Source of the DNA: Ctena decussata
Lineage: Eukaryota > Mollusca > Bivalvia > Lucinida > Lucinidae
Direction of reading: 5' to 3'
Assembly (NCBI GenBank): GCA_963989385.1
Contig: OZ022509.1
Coordinates: 53,983,431-54,047,430, forward strand
DNA length: 64,000 bases
In this document: piece after piece, positions 46,388 to 58,560 of the stretch
Numbering within the stretch: position 1 is the stretch's first letter
Layout of the letters: every line of letters starts with the position of its first letter
Program-made: the position numbers and the translations under genes
Notes under the pieces: generated by a model
Database searches by the model: none
What the model was told of the DNA's origin: nothing
What the model saw: only the letters and a program-made list of their open reading frames with translations

Positions 46388-46931
46388 CTAGGTTTGTTTG
46401 TACGAGACATAGGTGGTCAAAATTTTAAAAGATTATTGCACATAAACTGGCCATTTACAAGAATCACAATTACTCACCATTTTTTACATGGACAAAGATA
46501 AGTGAGCCACATCATGTGACTTCCAACAATGTGGCATTTTGTCATGTGATATTCACATCATCCTTCTCATTAATATAGTGTAATCAGAGACCTCTCAGTT
46601 TGGTCTATGGCTTGAGTCAGAGTCACTACCATAGAAGGCTGATGTGACAAGCGAAGACTCTGATCAGACTGCACTCATGTGCAGTCTGATCAGAGCCTTT
46701 GCTTGTCACTAATGCCACATTTCTGAGAATCACATGATGTGGCTCAAGGCATACAAGTAGGTCTCTACAAGAAAGACAATGTGAGATTATGAAATGTTTG
46801 TTTCTCATACTCTTACCTATCATATTTTCAAAAACATGTAATGATAAAGCTGTTTTATTGTAGAACTTTTGTGGCCTTGTTTTATTGTTTACCTGCCTTT
46901 TAGCACTACAAATATACTGTACTAATCCTAA

Positions 46932-49900
46932 ACCAGAGGACCAATGGTCCTGTAGCTCACCTGACACTTGGTCCTGGTATATATTTTAATGCTTTTATAC
47001 ATGTATATAGCACCAGGGCAGGGGCAGATAACCCCCCTCCCTTGGGGAATAAAGTTGAGTCCCAATTCTATATACCAAGCCACAAGGTCACTGGGCCTTT
47101 GTTTCTGGACAAAGATTTCTGAAGGGTTTTTATCATATATGGGTGTGGTGGCCACCATGTTCATGTGACCATGACCATCTGAACAAACTTTGATTCCTTT
47201 GACCCACTATAAAAGCTCCATATGAAATACAGTAATCATTTGTATAAACTGTGATGGGCCTGAGTGCCCAATGCTACTTACCGGTACCAAGTTTCAAGGT
47301 TATAGACCTTTCGGTTCTCGAAAAAAAGGCGTTTGAAGAGTTTTACCATATATGGGCATGGTGGCCATCTTGGTCAGTGACCAAGACCATCTGAACAAAC
47401 TATGGTTCCTTTAAGCCGGTGAAGCTCCATGTGAAATATGTCTTCAATTGACCCCAGTGGCCGCTGAGAAGATGTTTGAAAATGTTGACGGGTGACAGAA
47501 TCTCAATGACCTTGTACAAAAGTCAAAGAATGACCTTGACCTTTAACAACAAAATATCTTCATCTAGTCATTTAGTCAACCATATATACCAAATATTGTA
47601 CCTTAGACTTAAATAGTTTCTGAAAAATCCACTGTTTAAGCATTTTCCCATACAAAAGCCTACATAATGTACCAAAGTTGACAGTGTCATAAATTAGGTC
47701 AAGGTCAACGCACGATCATTTGTATAAACTATGATGGGCTTGAGTGCCCAAAGCTACATACCAAGTTTCAAAGTCATACGCCTTTTGGCTCTGGAGAAGA
47801 AGATTTTGAAGGGTTTTTACCCTATACGGGCATGGCGGCCATCTTGGTCAAGATCCCGAGAATAAACTTTTATTCCCCGATCACACTTAGACTCCATATG
47901 AAATTTTGCTTCCATCAGACCAGTGGTTTCAGAGGAGAAGCTGTTTTGAAAATCTTGATGACGGACAGACCGATAAACTGACCTTGACCTTCAGTGACAT
48001 AATAGCTTCATCTGGTCATTTAGTTGACCATATATACCACATATTGTACCTTAGACTTAAATAGTTTCTGAGAAATCCACTGTATAAGCGTTTTCCCATA
48101 TAAAAGCCTAACATACCAAAGTTGAGCATGTTGTAAATTAGGTCAAGGCCAATGCAAGGTCATTATTTGTATAAACTATGATGGGCTCGCATGCTCGATG
48201 CTACATACCAAGTTTCAAGATCATAGGTTGGTTGGTTGGTTGATTTGATGCTTAACGTCCACGGTAAACAATTAAGGTCATGTCGGGACGGTCAGTTAAC
48301 CTAACCACACTATTCCTGGGCAGGCTTAGACCTCCTTAGCGGTTAACCAGTACTAAGTGCACATACTTTCGCCAGTAACTGACAACTGTCCTTCTTGAAT
48401 CAGCGGAAGGAGAAACGAAAGTATGTGGCCAGACCAGGATTCGAAGCCAGGACCTCTGACTTAGAGTCAGGTGCCCTACCGATTGCGCTACCCTGCCCGG
48501 CCAAGATCATAGGCCTTTTGGTTCTGGAGAAGAAGATTTTCGAAGGGTTTTTACCATATATGGGCATGGCGGCCATCTTCGTCATGTGACCCAAACCCTG
48601 GGTATAAACTTTTGTTTCCCCAACCCATGAAGGCTGCATATGAAATTTGGCTTAAATCTCCCCAGTAGTTTCAGAGGAGAAGATGTTTGAAAATCTTGAT
48701 GACGGACAGACCAACAAAATGACCTTGACCTTCAGTGACATAATATCTTCATCTGGTCATTTAGTTGACCATATATACCACATATTGTACCTTATACTTA
48801 AATAGTTTCTGAAAAATCCACTATATAAGCGTTTTCCCATATGAAAGCCTAACCTACCAAAGTTGACCATGTCTTTAATTAGGTCACTGTCAATGCAAGG
48901 TCATCATTTGTATAAACTATGATGGGCTCGCATGCCCAAAGCTACATACCAAGTTTCAAGGTCATAGGCCTTTTGGTTCTGGAGAAGAAGATTTTTGAAA
49001 GTTTTTTACCATACATGGGCATGGGGGCCATCTTGGTCATGTGACCCAGACCCCGGGTATAAACTTTCGTTCCCCCATCCCACTGAGACTCCATATGAAA
49101 TCTTGCTTCAATCTCCCCAGTAGTTTCAGAGGAGAAGATGTTTGAAAATCTTGATGACGGATGGTCCGACGGAATGACCTTGACCTTTAGTGACATATCT
49201 TCATCTGGTCATTTAGTCGACCATGTATACAACATATTGTACCTTAGACTTAAATAGATTCTGAGAAATCCACTGTTTAAGCATTTGCCCATATAAAAGC
49301 CGAACTTACCAAAGTTGACCATGCCATAAATTAGGTCAAGGTCAATGCAAGTTCATCATTTGTATAGACAATGTTGGGCCCACATGCCCGATGCTACATA
49401 CCAAGTTTCAAGGTCATATGCCTTTTGGTTCTGTAGAAGAAGATTTTTGAAGGGTTTTTACCATATATGGGCGTGGCAGCCATCTTGGTCATGTGACCCA
49501 GATACTGCGAACAAACTTTCGTTTCCCCAACCCATGGAGGCTGCATATGAAATTTGGCTTCAATCAGCCCAGTGGTTTCAGAGGAGAAGATGTTTGAATA
49601 TCTTGATGACAGATGGTCCGACGGATGACCTTGACCTTTCATGACATAATATCTTCATCTGTTCATTAAGTCAACCATGTATACACGTACCAAGTATTAA
49701 ACCTCAGAAGTAAATAGTTTCTGAGAAATCCACTGTTTAAGCGTTTTCCCATATAAAAGCCTAACATACCAAACTTGACCATACCGTAAATTAGGTCAAG
49801 GTCAACGCAAGGCCATTATTTGTATAAACTATGATGAGCCCGCATGCCCGATGCTACATACCAAGTTTCAAGGTCATAGGCCTTTGGTTCTGTAGAAGAA

Positions 49901-51048
49901 GATTTTTGAAGGGTTTTTACCATATATGGGCGTGGCGGCCATCTTGGTCATGTGACCCAGATACCGCGAACAAACTTTCGTTTCCCCAACCCATGAAGGC
50001 TGAATATGAAATTTGGCTTCAATCGGCCCAGTGGTTTCAGAGGAGAAGATGTTTGAAAATCTTCACGACGGATGGTCCAACGGAATGACCTTGACCTTTC
50101 GTGACATAATATCTTCATCTGCTCATTTAGTCGACCATGTATACCAAGTATTAAACCTTAGAATTAAATAGTTTCTGAGAAATCCACTGTTTAAGCGTTT
50201 TCCCATATAAAAGCCTAACTTACCAAACTTGACCATACCGTAAATTAGGTCAAGGTCAATGCAAGGTCATTATTTGTACAAACTATGATGGGCCCGCATG
50301 ACAGATGCTACATACCAAGTTTCAAGGTCATAGGCCTTTTGGTTCTGTAGAAGAAGATTTTTGAAAGGTTTTTACCATATATGGGCGTGGTGGCCAACTT
50401 GGTCATGTGACCCAGATACCGCGAACAAACTTTCGTTTCTCCAACCCATTAAGGCTGCATATGAAACTTGGCTTCAATCGGCCCAGTGGTTTCAGAGGAG
50501 AAGACGTATGAAAATCTTGACGACGGATGGTCCGACGGAATGACCTTGACCTTTCCTGACATAATATCTTCATCTGGTCATTTAGTCGACCATGTACACC
50601 AAGTATTAAACCTTAGAATTAAATAGTTTCTGAGAAATCCTATGTTTAAGCGTTTTCCCATATAAAAGCCGAACTTACCAAACTTGACCATACCGTAAAT
50701 TAGGTCAAGGTCAATGCAAGGTCATGATTTGTATAAACTATGATGGGCCCGCATGCCCGATGCTACATACCAAGTTTCAAGGTCATAGGCCTTTTGGTTC
50801 TGGAGAAGAAGATTTCTGAAGGGTTTTTACCATATATGGGCGTGGCGGCCATCTTGGTCATGTGACCCAGATACCACGAACAAACATTCGTTTCCCCAAC
50901 CCATGGAGGCTGCATATAAAATTTGGCTTTGATTGGCCCAGCGGTTTTGGAGAAGAAGACCTTTGAAAATGGTGGACGGACGACGGACGGACTACGGAGC
51001 ATTGCCATACTAAAAGCTCACCTTTGAGCCTTCGGCTCAGGTGAGCTA
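46932..51048 (+). mobile_element. Large PEARL-type element, 4.1 kb, with ~456-bp tandem core
   Basis: Starts ACCAGAGGACCAATGGTCCT then GTAGCTCACCTGA. About eight core units follow; CATATATGGGC falls near 47,347, 47,822, 48,556, 49,012, 49,464, 49,921, 50,379 and 50,834. Typical unit motifs: GAATGACCTTGACCTTT, AATTAGGTCAAGGTCAA and CTGGAGAAGAAGATTTT. The last units are most alike. It ends with GGACGGACGACGGACGG, then CTCACCTTTGAGCC...GGCTCAGGTGAGCTAAAA. Its units produce the overlapping short ORFs on both strands; none is a gene. Confidence 0.8.
48228..48502 (-). mobile_element. tRNA-derived SINE, copy inserted in the PEARL element
   Basis: Flanked by AAGATCATAGG at 48217-48227 and 48503-48513. 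The host unit is restored exactly if the SINE is removed. It is younger than its host element. Confidence 0.9.
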
Positions 51049-51248
51049 AAAATGCCCCTGCTCTAATAAAAGCCTCCTGCCTTTTTTCCAGAAATACTGT
51101 TATATTGACTTGCTCAGCTCTTTTTTTTCCATCAGTTTTACAAAGGGATACAACATGAATTTATGTTTGCTTCTCTGAAGTACATAGCTCTTCCAAATGG
51201 GGTCCACTCTTCAAGAGCTGTCCCCATTTGAGAAGGGAGGCAAACAAG

Positions 51249-51414
51249 ACCTTCCGTGTACAGGATAGCTCACCTGACAGTGCCTTGCCCATCACATAAT
51301 AAAACTTTAACGTAAAACTTAAACATTTTGCTAACCCTGATGCCCCCACCAAAGCCGAAGCTGGGGGGGGTAGTGCAATAGTTCTTCCTGAACTTCGTTC
51401 AGGCGAGCTTAAAA
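51249..51414 (+). mobile_element. Short PEARL-type derivative
   Basis: ACAGGATAGCTCACCTGACA start and CTTCCTGAACTTCGTTCAGGCGAGC end; no tandem core. Sister of 15,525-15,680. Confidence 0.6.
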
Positions 51415-51644
51415 GTCATCTGAAAGCACATTTATTACAAGTATTTTGTCGTGGCTGATCTACTACTCTTTAGGCTCTAAATAACAAGCCCCATCCCCTT
51501 TTGGTAAAATGCAACTCCAAACAGGGTGTTTAATAGGATCAATATGGTACTTTTAATTTCATGATTCCAAACCAGCAGCAGTTAATTTCTCCTCTGTTAG
51601 CAGCTCACCAAGATGCACCTCTCCAGATTTTCCAAAGAACATCT

Positions 51645-51840
51645 TAACCCTTTAAGTGCAGAAAAGCAGACAACAAAATTTACATCTGCAAAATTTCGAA
51701 AATTTGTTTCCTCTAAGCTGAATCAAATTGAGAATTCAAAAACCAGACAAACAGTGTAGATCCAGATGAGGTGCCTCATTTCAATCTAAGCTGTCTGCCA
51801 ATTCAACTATTGTCATTTCTGGTGCTTTAAGAGTTAAAAT
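51645..51840. mobile_element. TIR-C MITE
   Basis: CCCTTTAAGTGCAGAAAAGC / TTTCTGGTGCTTTAAGAG ends and CAGTGTAGATCCAGATGAGG hairpin arm. Confidence 0.65.
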
Positions 51841-52119
51841 TAAAATCACCACCAACCGGTCTCCAGAACTATGCTTCACATGTCTTTACATCCATCTTCT
51901 TATCCATATTCATGTTTGTAATCACACATAATATTTTCCTATTCATATGTATGAACTAAGAACCTTCAGGTGTCCAGATGAGTCAAAGGTATAGGATTTT
52001 AAATTTACCTACTTTTTCAGAATGCCCACGATATATTATGTACAGAAATCTCAGAACGGTTCAATGAATGATTGTAATGAAAACACACCATGCTATTCTA
52101 TCCAAGCCTCTTTAATAAG

Positions 52120-52290
52120 TGCCAAAAAGCAGACGACAAAATTTACGTCTGCAAAAATTTCAAAATATGTTTCATCCAAGCTATATCACATTGAGAATTC
52201 AAAAACTAGAGGGCAAACAGTGTAGATCTAGATGAGGCAGCTCATATTGAGCTGTCTCATCGTTTGCAAATTCTGCTTTTTACCTCACTG
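52120..52290. mobile_element. TIR-C MITE, decayed
   Basis: GCCAAAAAGCAGACGACAAA arm, CAGTGTAGATCTAGATGAGG and a shortened right arm. Confidence 0.6.
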
Positions 52291-52522
52291 GAACTTAAAC
52301 TTAAACCCAGGGTTTTCTGACTGGAATTATCTTTTAAATAAGGGGTCAAAAGAACAGCTGACCCTCTGGGAGAAAATTCTTTCTTTTAAGAGTAAACCCC
52401 TTATGAAAGAGTAGGGGCATTAAGGGAAGCAGAAATGAAGTCATAAAAGTTGTTTCCCTTTGTAAAAATGACAAAAACACAGACGTGTACCCATTCATCT
52501 TAACCCTTTCAGCACCAGACAA

Positions 52523-53680
52523 CAAGAGCTGTCGCCTGACAGCATAGCTCGCCTGAATTGGTGCTTGCCCATCAGTCGCTATGGTGGTGTGGACTGCTAT
52601 GCATATAACTTCAGGCAAGCATGTCCATAATGACAACACATTTATAAACAAAAGCTATCTGAGAAACAAGTATTAAAATAAAATTAAAATAAAAAAAGGG
52701 TTGCTTGCAGTGTCAAAAAATTCACTTGAAATTTCAAAGTCCATGAGCTAGCTGTCAAAGAACTGAGGGGGGGGGGGGATGTATCAAAACCCTGAACCAT
52801 TATCTAACATCAGCCCAAGTATTAGTATCAACTAAGTCCATCATAGCACTGTGAAGTTATATCTTCATAAATATAAATCTTTAACTAATATCTTTAAGAC
52901 AAACTTCTAAGTCGATGACCTTGACTTTAAGGTCATCCAATGGGGTAAGTATATAGTGTTTTGTAAAAACTCGAAAAAGTGTCTAACATCAGTTCATGTG
53001 TAAACTATATCTCTACCAAGCATTATGAATCAGTATGCAATTAGAAAACTTTAATAAAGACAAAAATTTCCTAAGTCCCTGACCTTGACATCAAGGTCAC
53101 TGAGCAGGGTTGGGGTAGTACTCAGTAAAACTTTGAACTAATATCTAACTACAGTGCAAATATCAAAAGAATTCATTCATGGGTTCAGGAGATATGGGTC
53201 TTTAAAAAACTTTAACCAAACATCCAATCAATAAAAAGACAATTTTCTAAGTCCATGACCTTGACATCAAGGTCACTGAGGGGGGTGGAGGTAGTACCTT
53301 GGAAAACTTTAGACCAATATCTAACTACAGTGCAAGTATCAAAGGAATCCATTCATGGGTTAAGGAGATATTGGGCTTTAAAAAACTTTAACCAAAACAT
53401 CCAGTCCCAAAAAACTCCAATTTTCTAAGTCCATGACCTTGACATCAAGGTCACTGAGTGGGGTGGGGGTGGTACCCTGTTAAACTTTGGACCAATATCT
53501 AACTACAGTGCAAGTATCAAAAGAATCCATCCATGGGTTAAGGAGATATAGGTCTTTAAAAAACTTTAACCAAAACATCCAATCCGGACGCCGACGCAGA
53601 CGCTGACGCGGACGCTGACGCGGACGCCGACGCCAAGGTGACAACAATAGCTCTTCCTGAACTTTCGTTCAGGCGAGCTA
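52523..53680 (+). mobile_element. PEARL-type element, intact relative of 3,185/8,470
   Basis: AAGAGCTGTCGCCTGACAGC start. Core of about five ~190-bp units with TGACCTTGACATCAAGGTCA. A GACGCGGACGCTGACGCG microsatellite at 53,586-53,634, then the CTGAACTTTCGTTCAGG hairpin and GCGAGCTAAAAA. Confidence 0.78.
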
Positions 53681-53683
53681 AAA

Positions 53684-54620
53684 ATTGCTGAATTTGCAAA
53701 CAGTATAGATCCTGATGAGGTGGCTCATCATGAGCCACATGAGGTGGCTCATCATGAGCCATCTAATCTTGACCTAAATTGTTTACCCGCTACTCTCTTG
53801 TTGACCCACTCCAGCAAGTGTTTTTTAGTGGAACTTTTTTCTTTAAAGATGCTTAAACATCAAAATTTTAGGTTTAACATACCCAAAATCAATACTGACT
53901 TGCAGCATATTGCTTGACCTCTTCTGTCTATTTTTATCATTTATTGTTTGGAGGTGGGTTTTCCAATAGTAAAAATATTCCTTCTGGTTTCCAGCCTTTG
54001 ATGAGGTTCATTTTAATTTTTATTAAGCTGGGAACCACCCATTATGACATCACAACAGAAATGATGTCATCACTAAACACCTGATCTTTTTTGGAATATG
54101 ATCATTTCAGCAAAGGGTTGCTTGCAGTGTCAACTACACTTATGCATCATTTTGTTTTCCAAAAAGACATTTCTTATGAAAATCACTGCTATAAAATATA
54201 AGAATAAATTCTTCTGAACCGATTTCATGTTAATTTTATATTAAATGGTAATTTTCAAGAATGTGCTTGAAACATGCTACCCCTACAGCAATAATGGTCA
54301 TCTTGTGGCCGCCATTATGAAACTGAAAAAAAATACATTGCAAGAGATAACTTTCCAAGCTTGAGAGCATGCAAGTGAATTTCAAATACTCTACTGGACA
54401 AATCTGAATATGAGAAATGGTAGTAAATTGAACTAGATTAGTGGAATTTGCTGATTCTTTATCCTGTAAGTATTAACTTCGAAAAACCACTTGCTGGAGT
54501 GGGTCAACAAGAGAGCAGTCTTTGAATTCTAAGAATGATATAGCTTAGATGAAATATTTTTTGGAATTTTGTAGACGCAAATTTTGTTGTCTGCTTTTTT
54601 TCCATTTACAAGGTTAACCA
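53684..54620. mobile_element. TIR-C MITE split by a 723-bp insertion
   Basis: Left half has TTGCAAACAGTATAGATCCT and the GAGGTGGCTCATCATGAGCC repeat. Right half resumes CAGTCTTTGAATTCTAAGAA...AATTTTGTTGTCTGC. It lies directly downstream of E3. Confidence 0.65.
53793..54515. mobile_element. 0.7-kb terminal-inverted-repeat element nested in TIR-C
   Basis: Left CTCTCTTGTTGACCCACTCC (continuing AGCAAGTG) and right complement ending GGGTCAACAAGAGAG are perfect 28-bp inverted repeats. No transposase frame. Confidence 0.82.
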
Positions 54621-54621
54621 G

Positions 54622-54857
54622 TTATCTCTTCAAGGACATATTCTTTCTCAGACCATGGAGATGTGTAAGCTCATGTCTCTTTGTGCTTCCTTTCTCCGAA
54701 AACCTTCTCCCACAAATTGAGCAGGCATAGGGTTTCTCTCCAGTATGTATTCTCTCATGTCTTATCACATGGCTGGCTGATGGGAAAAGTTTCAGGCAAA
54801 AGTGACACCGGTGTTTTTTGAACAACCCCTCTTTGTTCTGAGATAAAGCTTGAGTAT
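54622..54857 (-). CDS. E3: alternative 3' terminal exon, two C2H2 fingers
   Basis: 78 residues. Acceptor ATACTTTCAG with TACTAAC upstream (plus-strand GTTAGTA just above 54,880) and the same phase-1 entry. The lead DTQALSQNKEG is close to that of E1. Finger 1 is CHFC...HERIH with contacts S,S,H,R, sharing His at +3 with E1. Finger 2 is CSIC...HELTH with E,G,S,R; Ser replaces the otherwise near-invariant Asn at +3. The tail HGLRKNMSLKR is basic and ends at 54622-54624. The 11.9-kb gap to E4 is the largest in the array and is mostly inserted repeats. Confidence 0.87.
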
Positions 54858-54899
54858 CTGAAAGTATAATGAGGTATTGTTAGTACCATATTTCTTTAG

Positions 54900-55165
54900 T
54901 CTTATCAGGGTCTTCGCTGTCGGCATGGCGGTAGCTTAGACCCTTAGCAAATCTTAAAGTGCACAGCAAAGACTTTGACCAGACTGGGCTGTAGCCCAGT
55001 CTCGTCCGAGTCTTTGCTGGGTGCACATACAACTTTGTTGGTTTTGTCATTTCATAAGAAGGAGATTTTTCCCTTCCCAAACAATCCCAAGAATCTAGAT
55101 CCATCTTATGAGATGGATCTAGATTCTTGGGATTGTCTTGAAAGTGGAAAACCCCATCTTATTAC
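54900..55165. repeat. FB-A remnant followed by PAL-B
   Basis: 54,905-55,050 has TCTTCGCTGTCGGCATGG and GGGCTGTAGCCC with GTTGGTTTTGTCATTTCATA. 55,070-55,160 is a clean PAL-B palindrome (CAATCCCAAGAATCTAGATC with its complement). Confidence 0.65.
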
Positions 55166-55242
55166 AGAATTTCATTAGAAGAAATTAGATATTTGAGGTC
55201 TTTCTAGAGAGTTCACCCTGGAATTCCCTGTTTATAGCTGAT

Positions 55243-55506
55243 TTTGTTGTTGTTGTTGTATTGTTGCTTTACGTCCAGGATAAACAGCTACGGTCATGTT
55301 GGGTCCGTCAGTCAATCTAACTACACTATTCCTGGGCAGGCATAGACCTCCCAAGTGGATAAATAGTACTAAGTGGACATACTTTTGTCAGTTACTAACA
55401 GCGGGAGGGGAAGAATCAATCTCCACCAGAGAAAGTGGCTGGGTATCAAACCCAGGACCTCTGGCTGTTGAGTCATACGCACTACCGACTGCGCAACACA
55501 GCCCCG
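55243..55506 (-). mobile_element. tRNA-derived SINE, old copy
   Basis: TTACGTCCAGGATAAACAGC...CACTATTCCTGGGCAGGC core and GGGCTGTGTTGCGCAGTCGG start on the minus strand; diverged, no clear target duplication. Confidence 0.75.
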
Positions 55507-55596
55507 CAGTTTTTCTAGCCAAATAAAAGCACTAAGTCTGAGCCAAGTCTATATTGTATTCTTAGTCTATTTTGTCATGTTACACCTCTATTCTAA

Positions 55597-57240
55597 ACCA
55601 GAGGACCATTGGTCCTGTAGCTCACCTGAGTCCATTCATCCTCAGCACTCAAGGGTAGGTAACTCTTAAGTAAATTGTACAATGTGGCCTAATTTCAACT
55701 TTGACTGAGTTGTTAGTCTATGGAAACTTTAAAATGCCATAGCAATGAAACCACATGGGCAACAATAATAGAAAACAATATTTAAGTAGTGGCTAATGTC
55801 ATGAACATGTATGCAAAGAATCAGCTTCATCCCCCTATATAGTTTTTGAGGCAAAGATTTTTGAATATTTTTTTAAAAAAAATTTCCTTTATGTTGCCAT
55901 CATGGCAACTAGTCAAATTCGGTGATTTGGACAAAATTAATATGAATCATAGAGGACTACTCAAGAAACATTTCTGTAGGTAAAAATCCAAGTAACTGCA
56001 GTGAGATAGCAAAAATTGCGGATTTCCATTTTTCCCATTATAGGTCAATGAAAACTATAAGTTGCCACAGCAACCTAACTGCTGAAGCAATTGCCATGAA
56101 AAACATTAATTCTGTAGAGGCTAGTACTAAGATCGTTTCTGTATAGGTTGAGCTTTACCAGCCATATCGTTTCTGCAAAAATGATATTTTAATATTTTTT
56201 CTATTTTTAACCATACGGTTGCAATGGCAATCAGCCAAATAGCTCAATTTGCATAAATTTGATATTGCTGGTTGGGGACTACTAAAGGAACATTTCTATA
56301 TAAATTTGTCTAAATATCTGCAGTGACATAGCAATAAATGCAAATTTTCCATTTTCCCATTATAAGTCAATGGCAACTTTAAGTTGCCATAGCAACCAAA
56401 GTGCTGGAGCAATTGCCAAGAAAAACAGTATTTTTATAGAGGGTAGCACCAAGATCCTTTCTGTGAAGTTTGAGCTTTATTGGTTGCATAGCTTCTGAGG
56501 AGATGATTTTCGAATATTTTTTCTATTTTTAACCATTCGGTTGCAATGGCAATCAGCCAAATAGCTCAATTTGCATAAATTTGATATTGCTGGTTGGGGA
56601 CTACTCAAGAAACATTTCTATGAAAGTTTTGTCAAAATATCTGCAGTTACAGAGCAATATATGCAAATTTTCAATTTTCCCATTATAAGTCAATGGCAAC
56701 TTTAAGTTCCCATAGCAACCAAACTGCTGGAGGAATTACCAAGAAAAACAGCTTTTTCATAGAGGGTAGTACCAAGATCCTTTCTGTGAAGTTTGAGCTT
56801 TATTGGTTGCATAGTCTCTGAGAAGATGATTTTTGAATATTTTTTCTATTTTTAACCAGACTGTTGCCATGGCAACCAGCCAAATTGTGCAATAAACATA
56901 AATGTCATGTGGCTGATACAGAGCTACTCAAGGAACATTTCTGTAAAAGATTTATCAAATTATCTGCAGAGAAATAGCAATAAATGCAAATTTTCAATTT
57001 TTCCCATACAAGTCAATGGAAACTCTCAGTTGCCATAGCAACCAAAGTTCTGAAGCAATTTGGATAAAAAAAACAGTATTATTGGTTCCCCCTGCCTATA
57101 AATGCTATATATGAAATTTGGTAACAATGAGCCTTGTAGTTTCAGAGGAGATGTCTTTTGCAAATGTTAACGGACGGACGGACGACGGACGCCTGCCTAT
57201 ACTATAAGCTCACCTGTGAGCCTTCGGCTCAGGTGAGCTA
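55597..57240 (+). mobile_element. PEARL-type element, 1.6 kb
   Basis: ACCAGAGGACCATTGGTCCT start, about four ~320-bp core units, GACGGACGGACGACGGACGC microsatellite, AGCTCACCTGTGAGCC...GGCTCAGGTGAGCTA end. Confidence 0.77.
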
Positions 57241-58560
57241 ATAAAAGAAAGGAGTTAGTGGTATAAGGGACAACAAAGTAATGAAAGAGTTGCATTAAAT
57301 TCAAACCATTTATTTGGTAAAAAATGTGTCTCACCAAAATGTTCATTAAACCTTTTTTTTAGTCCAGTGGACTAGTCCATCCTTATTATTTGGATGAGTC
57401 CATTTCTAGGTTTAGGGTTTACTGATGGATGTTCTCATTTTTAGTGTATTTTGCATAGAAATTCATATGCACAAGCAGTGTAGACCCTGCAGCATTTGTA
57501 CTGGGTCCGCACAGTTTGCATATGTCTCCTAAACTGGTTTCCAAACTAAAAATGGTTAAAATCTAAGGTTTGGTCACCATTTTCAAATTTGGAAACAACT
57601 TGAATATAAAAGTGTTTGCTTCACAAGTAGGAGAACCCCTTCTCTAGTATGGGTCTCGATAAACAGAAAACTAAATTATTTGAGAATAAATTGTAGGTTT
57701 GAAAAAAAATCACACCTTTCCATTGTATGAATTTCAGGTAACATCTCACCTATAATTCAAAAGGAGCATGGTATGCACTGTATCCTCTCAAATTGCAAGT
57801 GAGATGAAACTATAGATCTGTTGCCATAGCAACTATGGAATTACCAGCTGGTGTGCATACTACCTCATCAGAATAACATCCCACTTTGACATCAATATGA
57901 ACTCTTTGTTGCTATAGCAACAGTTCCATGACGTCATTGGTATCGGAGCAGAGCATGGCAAAAAATGTTCGCCATGCTCCACCAATTTTTCAATGACATT
58001 ACAAACTGAAATTCTTTCAAAAGAAACTTCAGATTTTCTCCAAAAAAAATAAAATTCTCAAGTCATTTAATTCCGTGCTTTAATAGTAAAGACCATGAGA
58101 GGAAGAGACTACGTATAGTGTGTCATTTTCATAAAGGGGAATGACTTTTGTGACTCCCTGTGTTTGCTTCCCTGGATGAGGAAACATTTCCTTAAGGTGT
58201 CTACTCTAAAAGACAAGAATTCCCTCCCTGGGAGCCAATTCTCAGGAGTTGACCCCTATTGAGAAGGAAGGCATACAAGACAATGGAAGGCTTGCTTCCC
58301 CTGAAATTTATCCATATTCCTTAAGGCAAGTGAAAATACTGTGGGCACAGATCAAGCAACACAGTCTGATCAATCATTCAAGTTCACATTTTTTATCTAA
58401 AAAATAAGTTTAATATGGATACACACAATTTTCCAAAACTTTTCTACTCAATATTTGCTGTAGAAGTTTCTTCTTCAACCCAAAGTCAGTAGAGTCCACT
58501 CACACCAAGAAAACTGTCAATTTACCCTCTGTATACTAGATGGCAATCTGAGCTGCAACA
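57241..58560 (-). other. Duplicated E2/E3 intron DNA, no gene
   Basis: 57,250-57,345 (AACAAAGTAATGAAAGAGTT) matches about 59,335-59,405. 58,138-58,560 (TTTGCTTCCCTGGATGAGGA..., ...TTTACCCTCTGTATACTAGA) matches 59,815-60,475 around the MITEs. These are traces of the tandem duplication that produced neighbouring exons E1 and E2. Confidence 0.6.

Noticed and set aside
46968..51008. Many 60-100-codon ORFs with YHIWAW or MTKMAATPIYGKNPSKIFF motifs on both strands
   Set aside because: They arise once per ~456-bp unit of the PEARL-type element, on both strands.
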